Of a stretch of DNA of 64,000 nt, positions 23,048 to 35,900 are shown piece by piece. Below the pieces are notes generated by a model. The model was not told where the DNA came from, ran no database searches, and was given only the letters and a program-made list of their open reading frames with translations. This DNA is from Neodiprion pinetum (taxonomy: Eukaryota > Arthropoda > Insecta > Hymenoptera > Diprionidae): NCBI RefSeq assembly GCF_021155775.2, contig NC_060233.1, forward strand, positions 6,304,501 to 6,368,500. The letters run 5' to 3'. The translations under genes were made by a program, and so were the position numbers. The stretch's first letter is position 1. Each line of letters starts with the position of its first letter.

Positions 23048-23607
23048 TATACGTTACTGTACACTCGGTCAGACTGACAGCACCGAGCCCTGATTCCCGG
23101 TCATTCATCGCTATTCATCCAACGGTCAGCGCCATAATCCGAGATTAACGACGATCCACCGCCGCGATCACGCTTAAACTTGCTGCTGTTTGCTGGTAGC
23201 GGCAGAGATTCCGGGTAGTAGACGGGGTAAAAAGCACGTGCGGATACGTGAAAGGAAATGACATGATCGGTCTAAACGGGAAGACTTGTCACCATACTTG
23301 AAAAAATGCTTGTTTTTGCACAGTACAATTCTTACCCCAAGTTTCCTTGCGTGTCATTGTTTTAAATAGATATGATTTTTCGCAATTTGTCACAAAAGTA
23401 GTTTAATTGTCATGTCGAACATGTTATTCACTGAGGCTTTCGCATTTCATGTAATTGGCAGATATGCCTAACGATCTTGCATCGAAACTCCCATGTGTCG
23501 AAAGTCCAAGTGGACGTTCATCACTGGTTGCGATTGATTTTGAGCAGACATTATTTTTCTGATATTTGTCAAGTTTGAAGGAAGGAGATGTAGAAAATAG
23601 AATTATT
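23048..23607. other. spacer between satellite array and calpain-C 3' end
   Basis: Non-repetitive DNA. It includes a possible hairpin (ctcggt...accgag, about 23065-23088). No coding feature is seen. The transition out of the satellite is abrupt, at cgaatctt/atacgtt. Confidence 0.5.
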
Positions 23608-23613
23608 TTTATT
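23608..23613 (-). terminator. candidate polyadenylation signal of calpain-C
   Basis: AATAAA on the minus strand, about 340 nt downstream of the calpain-C stop codon. The placement is plausible for a 3' UTR; transcript data are not available. Confidence 0.4.
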
Positions 23614-23949
23614 TAATGAGTACAACATGCTTATAGGTACGGTATGTTTTTGTACATGGGTCCTTAAAGACGAATTGAGTTCATCATCGTATGAGAGCAT
23701 ATGGAATGAGTTCAACGTGTAGTGGTAGGCTTAGTCATATCATCGTATACGTAGAATAGTAACGTTCCATTTGGATGTTATCATTTTACGACGAGGTTCA
23801 TAAAGAATAATTACAATAACGATTAATCATTAATATGGCTAATTTATAACTAGCAGCAATTTTTTTTTCCGCAATTATTATATTATCTACAACGTTCGAA
23901 AAATACACTCAGCTAGTCATATGTGGTCTTCGTAAAGCGCCATCACATT

Positions 23950-23976
23950 TCAGCACATTAAAGATGACCGGAGCCA
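23950..23976 (-). CDS. CalpC: calpain-C last exon (27 nt)
   Basis: Encodes WLRSSLMC and TGA after acceptor tatttcag. Together with exon 14 this gives the calpain C-terminal pattern E-W-L-x-S-x-L-x-C. Confidence 0.92.
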   Translation of the reverse strand, partial: WLRSSLMC

Positions 23977-26900
23977 CTGAAATAAAAGTAATCAGAATTT
24001 TCAGCACAGAATCAACCCTGACTGGAAATTTACCAGACTATGTATATCGAATTAAACGTGATGCATGCGTACCTCAGATAATCCCAGTTTTATCGTGCCA
24101 TTCTGTAGAGGGTCTTTGTTCTCGAATATATCTGTAGAATAAATGCGTGACTGTTATAGTATAAAAAAAATATAAACGTTTGTAATTATTCACACTAATA
24201 ATGTATGTTGAGAAACATAATTCCGTAATTTAAATAATTCATTCCTGATCCCTTGGACGATAGATAATCCCAAATTTGTTTTATCGCAAATTGTTATCAG
24301 TGTTCCAAAATATTTGAGGAATCATAGAACAACTGATCAGTGACTCAGATTATGGAAAATGTTATTCTCAGCGCACGTATGAGGGGAAATTTCTTACTGA
24401 AAGCAACACTAAGGTGTAGAATCGCAGACACAAAGTCACCAAATCTCAGAGTTCCATCTTTCCGCATGTATCGGAGAACGAGAATCGACAGGACATCCGT
24501 GTTGAGTTGAAAGCCTGGAGAACCAAAACGAGATGTCAGCTTTTACAAATAATGTTTGGACAGAGACTGTCACGTAAAAATTGCTGGCATTTTCAATTCG
24601 AAAAGGAAAATTTGGACATTAGAAATGTCAGAGAAAGTTCTTCCCAAACCAAAAGCTTGACGGTTTTCATAATTTTAGACGGATATTGATAGTTAATTTA
24701 CAATTTATAACTTGTAGTATTATTCCATCTTTATACTGAGCATTTAGCTGCAGCATTTGAAAGGTCAAAACGCTTTGGTTGATTTTTAACTAGACGAATC
24801 ATGTTTGATACTAACCAACTTCTAGGAGTGCGTCTCTAAGTCTTTCCGCCTTGAGTATACCCGTCTTTTCTTTCGTATGATTTCTGAACGAGTGCTGCCA
24901 GAACTTCAGGCTTGATATCAGATCTTTGAAGTCGTTGAACTTCAACCTCCCACTGCCGGAACTCTGCTTGGTATTGGTCAAGGAAGCATTTAAATATGGC
25001 ATGAATTAACGCGCGTGACTTTTTATCTAAGGCCGTACTAAACGTAAGGTGAGTTTTCTTCAAACTACAATATATGGAAGTTATTTATCTTGGCAATATC
25101 TTCACCTCCTTCATGAAACTCGAGAACTTTCATAAAATGGGTTAAAAAATAATATTTTTCACAGTATAAAATTAGAAAAACAATATATGAAAATACGTTT
25201 ATGTCTGATGAATACTTAATTGTTTGATTAAATTATTGTTTTTCTTCGTGTTATTTAAAGATTTTATGCAAGCCATCAGGTTTTCAGACAGGAATAAAAA
25301 TTCTAACCCGACATCGTGAGGTGAAAAAATTCCACAAACACGGTAAAAATAGTTACTCAAAATATTTCGTGACGTTGTTTCGAATTATTTATTCTTCAAT
25401 CCGCAAGTTTCTTGAAATTCGTGAAAGCTCCACGGTCAAAAGGTTGAATCAAGTTCGATCCAAACACGAAACAGAGTCTAGATAATTTTTCGTCGGAATA
25501 AATCCTCATACAGATACTACAAAAAAAAATAAAAAATCGATGGCCATGAGGTCCACAAAGTTGTCGATTGTTCACAGACCCATCTCTACAATATGCGTTT
25601 AGAGATATTAAACATCGGGTGGGATTTAAAACTCGGTAGATACAATACGATAAGCTTCAACCATTGTACAGAATAACACAAGGATACATCCATCGTTAAG
25701 ACGACTTGTCTGCATACTTCCAAACTGGCGCAGCTCTTTATGTAGTCTGAAACGGAAGTGAGAACGTCGTCGTTTGGATTTATCTACAGCCATAAGTAAA
25801 CGTTATGATACGAAGTAGGTATAAGATAAGGAACCGGCCCATATCCAGCTCTTCAGGTTTCCCACATACGCATTTATACGTTTAAGAAAAATTCCGGAGC
25901 TCAAGCCTGTACCTTCAAGTCCAAATAGGTATCCACACATAAATTAAAAGACTGCATTTTACCTTGAAGTGAATCACGAAACTTTATCTCAGCATGTCTG
26001 CATAAACAGCTGATGAGCATGATAATGGGTTCTATTTACGTGCAGATGTTAGACGCTCAATCAGCGAGAATCTACTTGGATAATTTGACACGATGTAGTG
26101 AAACTGTGGGTATAATAGAGTGAAACCGTTCCAGCATACCGTTCGGTAGACAAGCCTCCAGGAGTTCCAGGAGCTCAAAGGCATTTACGGTTTTATGCTC
26201 GTCGGCGAGTTGTAGGAACACCGCCTCGTATTGCGAAAATCCTTTTCCTTCGAGACCGTGAGCTTTGACGATGGCTGGTTTTATCAGAGACGGTGGAGTA
26301 TCGAGTAATCTGTCGAGGGAGAATACGCAAGGAAAATAATAACGTGTCAATTTTTTATTTTTCTTTTTATCAAGTATACTTAATCACGGAATGATTTGTT
26401 TTACTTCCGACATACGTACTTCAGCTTCAGAGGTTTGCTACTGTAAACCCTGAGGGTGAAACTCGTTTCTTGGGTGGGTTCGAATGTCGTAGGAATAAGA
26501 AGATAGCCACCCTGGTCCAGCTGACATCTGTGGCTGACTTGCCGGCTGTTTGTGTACTGAGAGTTTACCAGAGACTTGTTCTTCTTAAAAAATTGTTTGT
26601 TTATCGACTCTGTGCTATTCTTTGGTAAAGTGTACGCCGTGAATCCTACTACCTGTGTGAATATCAATTTTCATTCAATTTTTTCTATTCACACTGCAGT
26701 CAACAGTTGAATAATTCGTCGTTTTCCATTTACATTATATTTTACACATACCTTAGGCTCGACGATGGAGTGCTGATTCAAGGATACAATGACTTCCTCC
26801 ATCTCACTGAGGATTAAATGCAGTTGCGGGTTGATGTGGAATGTTTCTGTAATTGCAATTAATCTGTATAATTCACTAAATGAGCGCGTCCCGTTGACGT

Positions 26901-29900
26901 TAATCGTTATTGTTGACACGTCAAACGGTACTACGGTGTGGGTAGTATAATTTCTTGTGCACGTCATTGACTTTTGACTCTCAATCATCGTTAATTGCAA
27001 TGACGAATAACCACATAACCATGCATCTGAGTGGATATTCATTCTTCCGGAGTTTAAAGCTCTACTTGCGTTTGGAATTATCAAGTTTTCGGTATAATGA
27101 GAATCAGTATGCGAGAAATAACGCGATGACTGATCAAGTTTTAACGGATCACTGTTTGGGAATGATTATACATCGTACAGAGAATATCAAGCATCCTCAG
27201 AGAGTGTCAAAGTTACTTATTCACAGAGTAGTAGTGATGAAAAATTATCAAACCTGGATTATTTCGACATCCTCCCGCCGTAACTCCCCGCCTCCAGCTA
27301 CCCTGATAAAGTTTCATCTGCCAGGTGTTTTTACTATGAAGCGAAGGTTCGTCCCGCGAGGTCTCAGCATCGAGGTGTACCACTTCCAGATGAGTGAAGG
27401 TCTTTACAAAATCCGAGTAAGAAATCCTACGATACGACGTGAAATATAAGACGAAACGAAATATTACAAAAAACATCGCTCAATTTTTCATCTGATATGT
27501 ATTACCAAAACTCTCCCTCCGCCATGTTTCGTACCGCCAATCGCTCTCTTTCCACCGGTGGTACTTCGTCCCATTCGAGACCACCTCGTGCCCAAGCACC
27601 GATGTATTCTCCCCCTGGACCAAGAGGATTCCTTAATTTTACAAGCTGCACAGCTTCGCTGCTGAAGGTTTCGACCTGTTTGTGTTCGAAGGAATCTGAT
27701 CAGTGTGTAACTGCGCTGATCCATATATGTTTTTAGGGTTTGGGGATACTGGTGCTCTTATAAATATCAAAAACTGGAGCTTTCATTCGCTGTCATTTGA
27801 GAAGAATGAAGAATCGACACTGTATCAAGGTTTCAATCGAAACCATTATACCGTAATCATTCAATAAAGTTTTCTCGATGCTTTGGATACTCAAGAAATC
27901 ACTGAACGTGAGATTCTGATTTAACAGTACATTCTATTTATCGGGTACATGGAATCGTGTCCATCGACACTATAAGGAATTTTATAAAGAAATTACGAGG
28001 ATATACTTAGTAGGTTGCACGAAGTAGAAAATTAATTTAATCAAAGATATTTCATGCCGTAAACTTACTCGTTCAACGGCGTAAAGTCTGTAGTTTATGC
28101 CCATTTGTATTCCATTTGCGAGTTTCTCTGTACTCGAGCGAATCTGAAACAGAATAGGTGATTGGTTGCGTAGCTCTACACCCTCCGTAATATAACGCAT
28201 GTAATACGACACGTGAATTTTCACGAAATTGAAGTAATTCTGAGCGACTGATCACCTGTTGTTGGCTCGTGTTTACGGTGCATGTGATCAGCGAAGTCAT
28301 GTCCAACAGTTTGGCCAACGCTCGCCCGCAGGCAGTTGGATCCTGCCGAATGGCTATGCTTTCTGTGATTCCTCCTGTCAGGTCCGACAGTCCGTCCAAC
28401 AGGGTGCCGTATTTAAGGGCCTCGTAGGACCCGTGTAATCTGGAAAGAAACAGGATTTACCGGTTATCATCCATAATATTCTTTTGAAAAATCTCACCTG
28501 CAGAATGATTGAACCGTCAAAATCACACATTTAATCGTCACTGTCGTACACTTTGATTTAATTTCATTTGTATAATTTTTTTTGTCAGGAGAGATTTCGT
28601 CACTGGGAGATCTTGATCGGCCACCGATTTACCAGTGCCAGGTAGCTGAATGTTTGCGTCTAAAAATGGGGGAGAGCAAAATTTGTGCAGAGTACTTATT
28701 CCGACCCTTCATACAGCCAAAAGAGGCTTCATTGTCGGTCTGGAGGCCGTAATTTTAATTCTAATCAGCAGTTAGCCAGCCGATAATAATGACCATGTGC
28801 TCTGAGAGCGAATGTTATGGCTTCTTAAACATACCTCGGCTGGTTGTTAGCACCTAAGTAGCTACATCCGCGGTGAAATGAACGTCATGTATACGTGTAT
28901 GTAGTTATCTCGGCAAAAATCTTGCACCTCTCTCCTAACTCGTCGCTGCTTCTCTAACTCACATGCGATTCGTTATATTCATGGAAGAATTGCCTGACTT
29001 GAACGGGGCGGAATTACAGGTATGTAGCTATCCTGTTACGAATTAGAGATCGATTAAATAAATTAAATAATTCCGTCTAATCACGGCGGAATTAATCGAT
29101 CTCGTTCGTTTTGGATCCAGTCGCGTTTTTCGAGTAGGTATTACGGAATTTTTTTAAACGCACATATGATTCGTCACGATGACGATTTCAGAAGAATATG
29201 ACCATAATAACGCCAATGAGGAAGTTCCCAGGTATTTACGTTCACAAGTTATTTTGTTGAGACGTTGTTTTGCAGTAATTACGATAATAATCTCTCCGCG
29301 GAGATTTCGATAAGGAATTCAAGCCGTGGATGGCCCAGGGCAGAAACGGGACGTCGATTATGTTATTCTTAATTTAGAGAAGCGCGATCGACCTCGAGCA
29401 CTTGGTGAAAGTATTTCTCGTACCATCGTCATCGAGCTACTCGAAGCGTATGATCGTCGATTCGTTTCGATCATCAGGCACCATGATCTTTTCACCTCGA
29501 TTCTGGCTGCCGAGGACGACGAACCAAATCCTGTATTTTTTCGTCCATTTTTCAGAGATTGAAAGACAAAAAATTTTTTTCTCAGCACAGGCGAATGTGT
29601 ATAAGCGTACAGTTGTGGCCTCGGCAGGCAGTCTGTGCTCGAAAATACTTGACAATTACATTCAAATCCACAGACAGAGATACCAGATCCAATTAACACC
29701 GTACAGCGAGGCCGCCTAGCTTGTACAGCGAGTCGTTGTAACAGATTAATGGAAAAAAGAACCGAGAGAAAGTTAAATGCGGTATGAAATTTTCTATGGC
29801 CATCTACGTATCTGCGTCTGTCACTCCCTATAACCACATTCCGTAATTACTATTAGTATCATATATATGTACGTCATAGTAAATTGTCTATCATTTTCTG

Positions 29901-32900
29901 TCTCTGTTCCAGTCCTTTTTTACACGCATTGGTTACCGCTCTGTCGACACTCCTGTTGGTGCATATAAACCGATCGTGTTGACAGTTATTTGGTCATGTC
30001 AGACGGACGATTCGTGTTCTTTACCGTCATAATTCAGAAAGGGACGCGCTTGTAGATACCGAAGTGATGAGAGCCTTCTGCTATTTGGCTCCAAGTAAAA
30101 GCAACTGTCAAGAGTTCACTGCCCAGTTCGTTTACATATATTCGAATGAATACAACATCGTGCGCTGTGTCGTGCGATAAGGCATTTATAATATAAACAA
30201 AAGAAGATAAAAAATGACGCCTAAGAAATCTGGTTCATGTATTTTACGGAACTCAACCGAATCGATATGTTAATGGTGCTATAATTCTCGGGTTAGCTGT
30301 TCTGACGTTTACTGCTTTCGTAACTTTAGTTAGACGGGACGTTAAGCTTGCGCTTCCTTAGAACGAGTTGCGCCAACTTCGAGTCTCAGGATCTTAGGTA
30401 TTCCACATTTTTCAAGTTTACGAACTCGTTATCCGCAGCATAATATGCACGCGATACGAAGTGGCTTGCTCGCTGGAAGGCATTGCGAACGAGAACACTA
30501 AACGTCAAGGTGATCGAACGTTCTCTCTTTGCGAGCGATAAATTAACGAGAGGCGTGAGGGCTGCAAGCTCTTTCCCCTCCCTCAACTATGTGAACGTAA
30601 AAGCTGGAAATATTCTTGAAAGAATTTCTCAAACACTTGGAAAAGACGTCGTGGATCAAATGTCAGACGTGGTTCTAGACAAGCGACGTACTTGTTTCAG
30701 GGTCGTACCGAGAAGCTTGGAGATGAGACCCTTGATTACGATTCTTAACGTGAAACTTTCAATGCAAGCTGCATTAAATGTTTGCAAAATATTTCTGGAC
30801 GTGGTTGGTAGTAACTTGTTTAGATAATACGGGTTACACTTACTCATGGAGAAAGTTTCGGAGAAGACATGCGGACAGATTCGAAGATCCACAAAATCGT
30901 GATACAGAAACCACGTCTCTCTTTGTTCAATATTACGATTTACGATCAAATTGCAAAATGTCAAGGTACGATTAACCGACTTGTCCGTAATCGAAATTTT
31001 TTCATCTCTATCATTACAGCCATGGTTCCAGTTTGCCAAATTTTTAAGTTTGGCACGGAGATAAATCCTACAAGGATTTTCATTTATATTTTTTCTAATC
31101 GTTTAGATAATCACGAACATAAAAAAAATCAATTGAAACATACGAAACAAGTGGTAAGCATTTTTTTGATTTTAGATTAACAAATATACTCAAAACTTTT
31201 GCGTGACAATAGTGTATAATATACGATGATGTAACGATGTTGTTTTTAAACCTTAGAAGAAAGATGTGCCGTATTACGTAGCATGGATAGAGAAACTTCT
31301 GCATAAATACGCCCCTTATTTTATGGGCACATAATATAATATTAGATTGCATATCGAATGTCTTCAAAATCGTGCAGACACGACCGGTTATGTAATTAAG
31401 AGGATATTACGTAGGCATGACGATTAGTTAAAACAGAATATCTAAGATATATATTTCCAAGGATGTGTTCGCGAAGCGAGAGAAATTTAGCAGAGACAAA
31501 TACTTCCGGTTACAAGAAGTAGCTACCTACATTTTAGTTACAGACAAAGTATTTTTAGCGATTTCTGTTTTCTATACACATGTTACACCACGTGATTCGT
31601 CCGTTAATTCTTTTTTTTTTTTCCTTCAGACAGTATTATTTATCGATGCGTAAGGCGTCGAGGGCCGAATAAATCGATAAGAAATCGTCGAGTTCCTCAA
31701 CGGAAATATTTCAGATAGAAAGCTCGGAGCTCACGATCTCGCCCGAGAGCTACCGGCATGCCAAGTAGCTAGAACTCCGGAGCCCTAGATTTCCATTAGA
31801 AAACACAACGCGCGAGTAACACGCCTCGTCTTCAAGATCGATGCCATTCGGATACTGGAATCCAGATAACAGAAGATTCCGGGGTGTCAGGTACGAAATT
31901 ATCGACTCTTGGAAGAAGTAGAACCGAATTGCATTTTCCGCTTCCGAGGTTGGTTGTACTTTCACCCTACTCAACTCGCAGAGATAATTAACATTTTACA
32001 ATGTGACATACATAGTTACATAGTTCATGGATCATACGTGGCGCCATCTGGACCTGATGAGACAAAGGAGAAATGAAATTGGAGATTTTTCAAACGGTTT
32101 TTTTCTCCTTTCCTCCACTTTCTCTGATTCAGAGCAGCCAAGTCATTTGATCGGCGATGTTAGTAAAAAATATCGACATCGGTGTTGAAAACAAGCGCGA
32201 AAATTTCAAAATTTTAAATTATCGTCATTGTTAAAAATAAGTATACAATGTTTATTGTATAATAAATTAAGAAATTCAATAACAAATACAGATCATCGTC
32301 GTCAAACTTAGTAACGTGTGTTTGCTATTTATAGACAAGTTACCGTCTGACGTTGGGACAGTCAAATTTAATTTACTATCGACTTGACGATGTCAACACC
32401 TCAACATTTTCCATTTTCCATCTACTATCGATGTGCTGGTTTTAAAAACATCCCGTCTACATACATCGTTCATCCCTGCCGATTCATCCTAATCATCGTT
32501 GGACGTGTGATAAAATCGAATACCAGGGGCGGAGCCTGCGATAAAAAGCAGGAATGGAAAGCATCGACATCATAGTCTTACGAACGCGTATAAACTACTT
32601 TGAAATAATTTTTACGTGCGGGGGGGGGGGGGGGGGGGGGCAGATTTGCGTCGATGGATATCCTCGGAGCCGTGATTCAGCGTGCTTCGGGTTATAGGCA
32701 TGTACATACATTACGCGTTTAAGGTACTTTCACCGGGGGCCTGATTCCTGGTTGCCTGCATGATTGGTTTCTCGCAGGGTCAGCGCACCCTCGACGTTCT
32801 ACGTAACTGGACAACGTACCGTCCGGTTGCCTCCTTCGAGATTTGAAACGCGTCTTGCATATGTATAGTTATAATGGGTGTCGCTTTCGTGAGAAGTCTG

Positions 32901-35900
32901 ACCTCAGTTTATACTTGAACTTTAATGTGGTTACTCTGGTGTCTCGGACTTTCGCCCAACTACGAGGTTACCAGACACGTGGGCACTAACCGTTGTAAAA
33001 TTTACTCGATACAATGTGAGCATCTATAGAATTAGTTGCGATTTGTATACATATTACATATTTACATGTATACCTCTGCAGCAACCGAAAAAAACATGAG
33101 ATATTGGTTGGAAAAATCAGAGGGAATGAGAGTAGCGAGAAATAGAGTGAACGAAGTTTTCGGATCGCAAAAATGTCGGATAATTGTCGATTCGTGTGTG
33201 GATATATACGCAGCCGCACATTCAAGCGAGTGACAAATTTTTATATTTACCTTCTAAATATACCAACAGCTGCGTAATTGGTACGAAATACGATACAGAT
33301 ATATCGGGCATTAGAAAGGCATTTCATAGATTACGCATGTATTTGATTAATTAAATTTCATATCCAGTAATTGTTTTACTATGTAACAATAAAATATTTT
33401 ACCATTCGATAATCAAGAATCAGTTTTTTTTTTTAAAGATTACTATTCTGTCGTAGAATCGACAGTGCGAAATCATCTTCTCATTCATGAAGATGTATTT
33501 CAAGTTCCTTGTACAGATTAGAACTAGTAAAACGTTAAGTTTGCTGATTAGGCTAAACTACTCGTACAATTATCACTTCCGATTAAGAATTAACTTCATT
33601 CAGCAAACGAGTCGAAAAACATTGAATTTATGGAAGTATAATCGCTGTCTACTCGTCGAATATCATTAATTTTTTTTTTCATATTTTAGAGTTGAAAAAA
33701 CAAATGTTTATGTGTATAATTTAAATATTATAAGCGCTCACGGCGATTCTTTTACCCAATAGCGACTATAATTATTATCCTTCTGTGCAGAAGTCTAATA
33801 TACTATATACGTGGTAATAGCGGCTACGCAATAACAATAATAATTGGGTAGCAACGATAATAATAATCTCCACGTGGGTATATCGTACACAACTTCCTTC
33901 CACTTTTACCATATCGCTATATATAATTATACAATAACGGAAACCTGAACGGTAAGCATAAAAATAAAATATCGATAAGCAGTAATTATCGTATTGAATA
34001 TTTGTAAATTTGTCAATTTTTACAACGAGTTACACAATTATTACCATATTTTCGAAAAATTCTTTCCGCCATTTCCGCAAATAACATCAGCCTGCATAAT
34101 TACTATTTAAACTTTAGCGATAACTTCTGTAGATTCTTCAACCTCTCTGTTGAATGTCTTCATTTCTTTATGACGAACAAAGCTTCGAAAAAAACTTTAA
34201 TTCTTCGCAGAGTAATTAACGAATAAAGAGACAATTTCGTAGAAATGGAACAGTGCGCGTAAAAAATTTATCTAAATGTTTATAAAAAATCAGAGACGAA
34301 TTCATGATTTGCTGGTCAGACTTAAGAATCTGATATGTTTAAAAGGAATATAAAAAAAAAAAAGAAGATTGTTCTACAGAGTATTGCGAGAAAAAAAATG
34401 TCTAGGGATAAATTTTTCTTTTTTCTGCATGGCTGCGCTTGCGATACTTACACGCATAATTTAACTCACAATAAAGTCGAAGCAATATATTGCCTGTAGC
34501 AAACCCACTCGAGGTAAACCGACACACCGAAGTATGACTAGATTATTACGACTATTATCAACGCTCTGCAGTCGCGGCCGTAAAATCTACTGTACAACTA
34601 GAAAGTGTTTCGAATCCCCATGAGATCAAGTCTCTGCACGGAAGTCTCGATAGCTTGGAATCAATTGATCATTTTCAACAATAAGAACAAATTAACGGCA
34701 CGAGCTTGCATATATAAAGCAACGAAAGAGCGACGATCCGATTATAATTTTTTTTCTATTCATCTACGATACAAATTAAAATCAGTTCGTTAATTAGAAT
34801 TTCCTACAACTTTCGGTTCAGGTCAATCAATGTTGTTTACCTTTTTGATGAAAATTTCAGCAATACGCGTGCTACTTGATTTTGAACGAGTGTAATTTGA
34901 TCGTTTGCCCAACAATTAAACAAATTTATATACCTGACCGGATTTCAACTAAACCTTCTTCATTCTTCAATCTACCTCCTGGTCACTAATCCATCACAAA
35001 AGTGCAGTTATACATACATTTATACATATATATCTGCGATACTTTTCCGGATCGAAGTATGCGATAAACGCAGAGTGCAAAGGTATAATCAAATTGTTGA
35101 TCAGGATCCACAGTCAACGTTCAACGGTCATCGACCCGCGCAACTAACGCAACCTAGTCAAGATTGCTCTGTGAGGAATGACGGCTTATAGCTATGTTCA
35201 AGAAGTTTAACGCGCCTACTTTTCGTAAAAACTGCGAAATTTGAAATTAGTCTTTGCACAGAAATGCGTACCGGGACGATCGCTTGACACTTGAAAATTG
35301 TAACGAAACTTACTTTGCGTAAGCCTTTTCGAGAAGAGCAGGCCAGAATTGGTCGCTGTGCCGGCTCTGGACAAAGGCGAGTCTCCCATGGACGGCGGGA
35401 AGCCGATCGTCGACGAGGACTTCGACCCAGGCCCCGCACCACCACAACCGGAACCTGAAGACACCCGCGTACTCGGCAGTCGGTGATCCCGGGAGCTCGG
35501 TTGTGCCCCCGAAGCCCTGATCTGCCGGGACCACTCTGTAGAATAGTCCTTTGCTCAGGTGAAGGACTCCCAGGCAGGACACCAGCCATTTGTCACCTGG
35601 AACGAGGAAGGACTCCGGTATAGTAATGAGGATAACGCCCGTTCGAAGTTACGAAAAAAGGAAAAGAAACCAGCACGTCGATTGTTCTACATTTTTTGTT
35701 ACACTTGCGTGAAGAGGAAATCCTTTTCCGCGAGGATACTTAAGGTAAAACGTATGTATCTACTCCAAAGACTCAATTCATGTAGAGATCAACGGTTGTA
35801 GAGGAGCATGAAGAAGGATGTGAGTGAAAAAAATGGATCTTTCTTTACTGCATAGTTGTTATTTATTGCATGGATTATTGTGGGGAATTTTTTTATTTTT

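Noticed and set aside
24836..25063. 75-aa minus frame overlapping calpain exon 12
   Set aside because: It is in the wrong frame; the calpain motifs are in the frame ending at 24816 and splice in phase.
26689..27084. 131-aa minus frame read as one gene
   Set aside because: Only 26752-26846 of it is a calpain exon; the rest is intron on both sides.
28981..29300. Plus-strand exon chain starting MEELPDLNGAELQ with a GTATGT donor and an acceptor near 29190
   Set aside because: The chain can be spliced in phase but terminates after about 40 residues and matches nothing I know.
29326..29562. 78-aa plus-strand frame in calpain intron 4
   Set aside because: No recognisable family, no supporting splice context, and the opposite strand is open over a longer stretch.
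30483..30827. 114-aa plus-strand frame in calpain intron 4
   Set aside because: No recognisable domain and no signs of coding bias that I can see. A chance frame is likely, although a transcript would change this.
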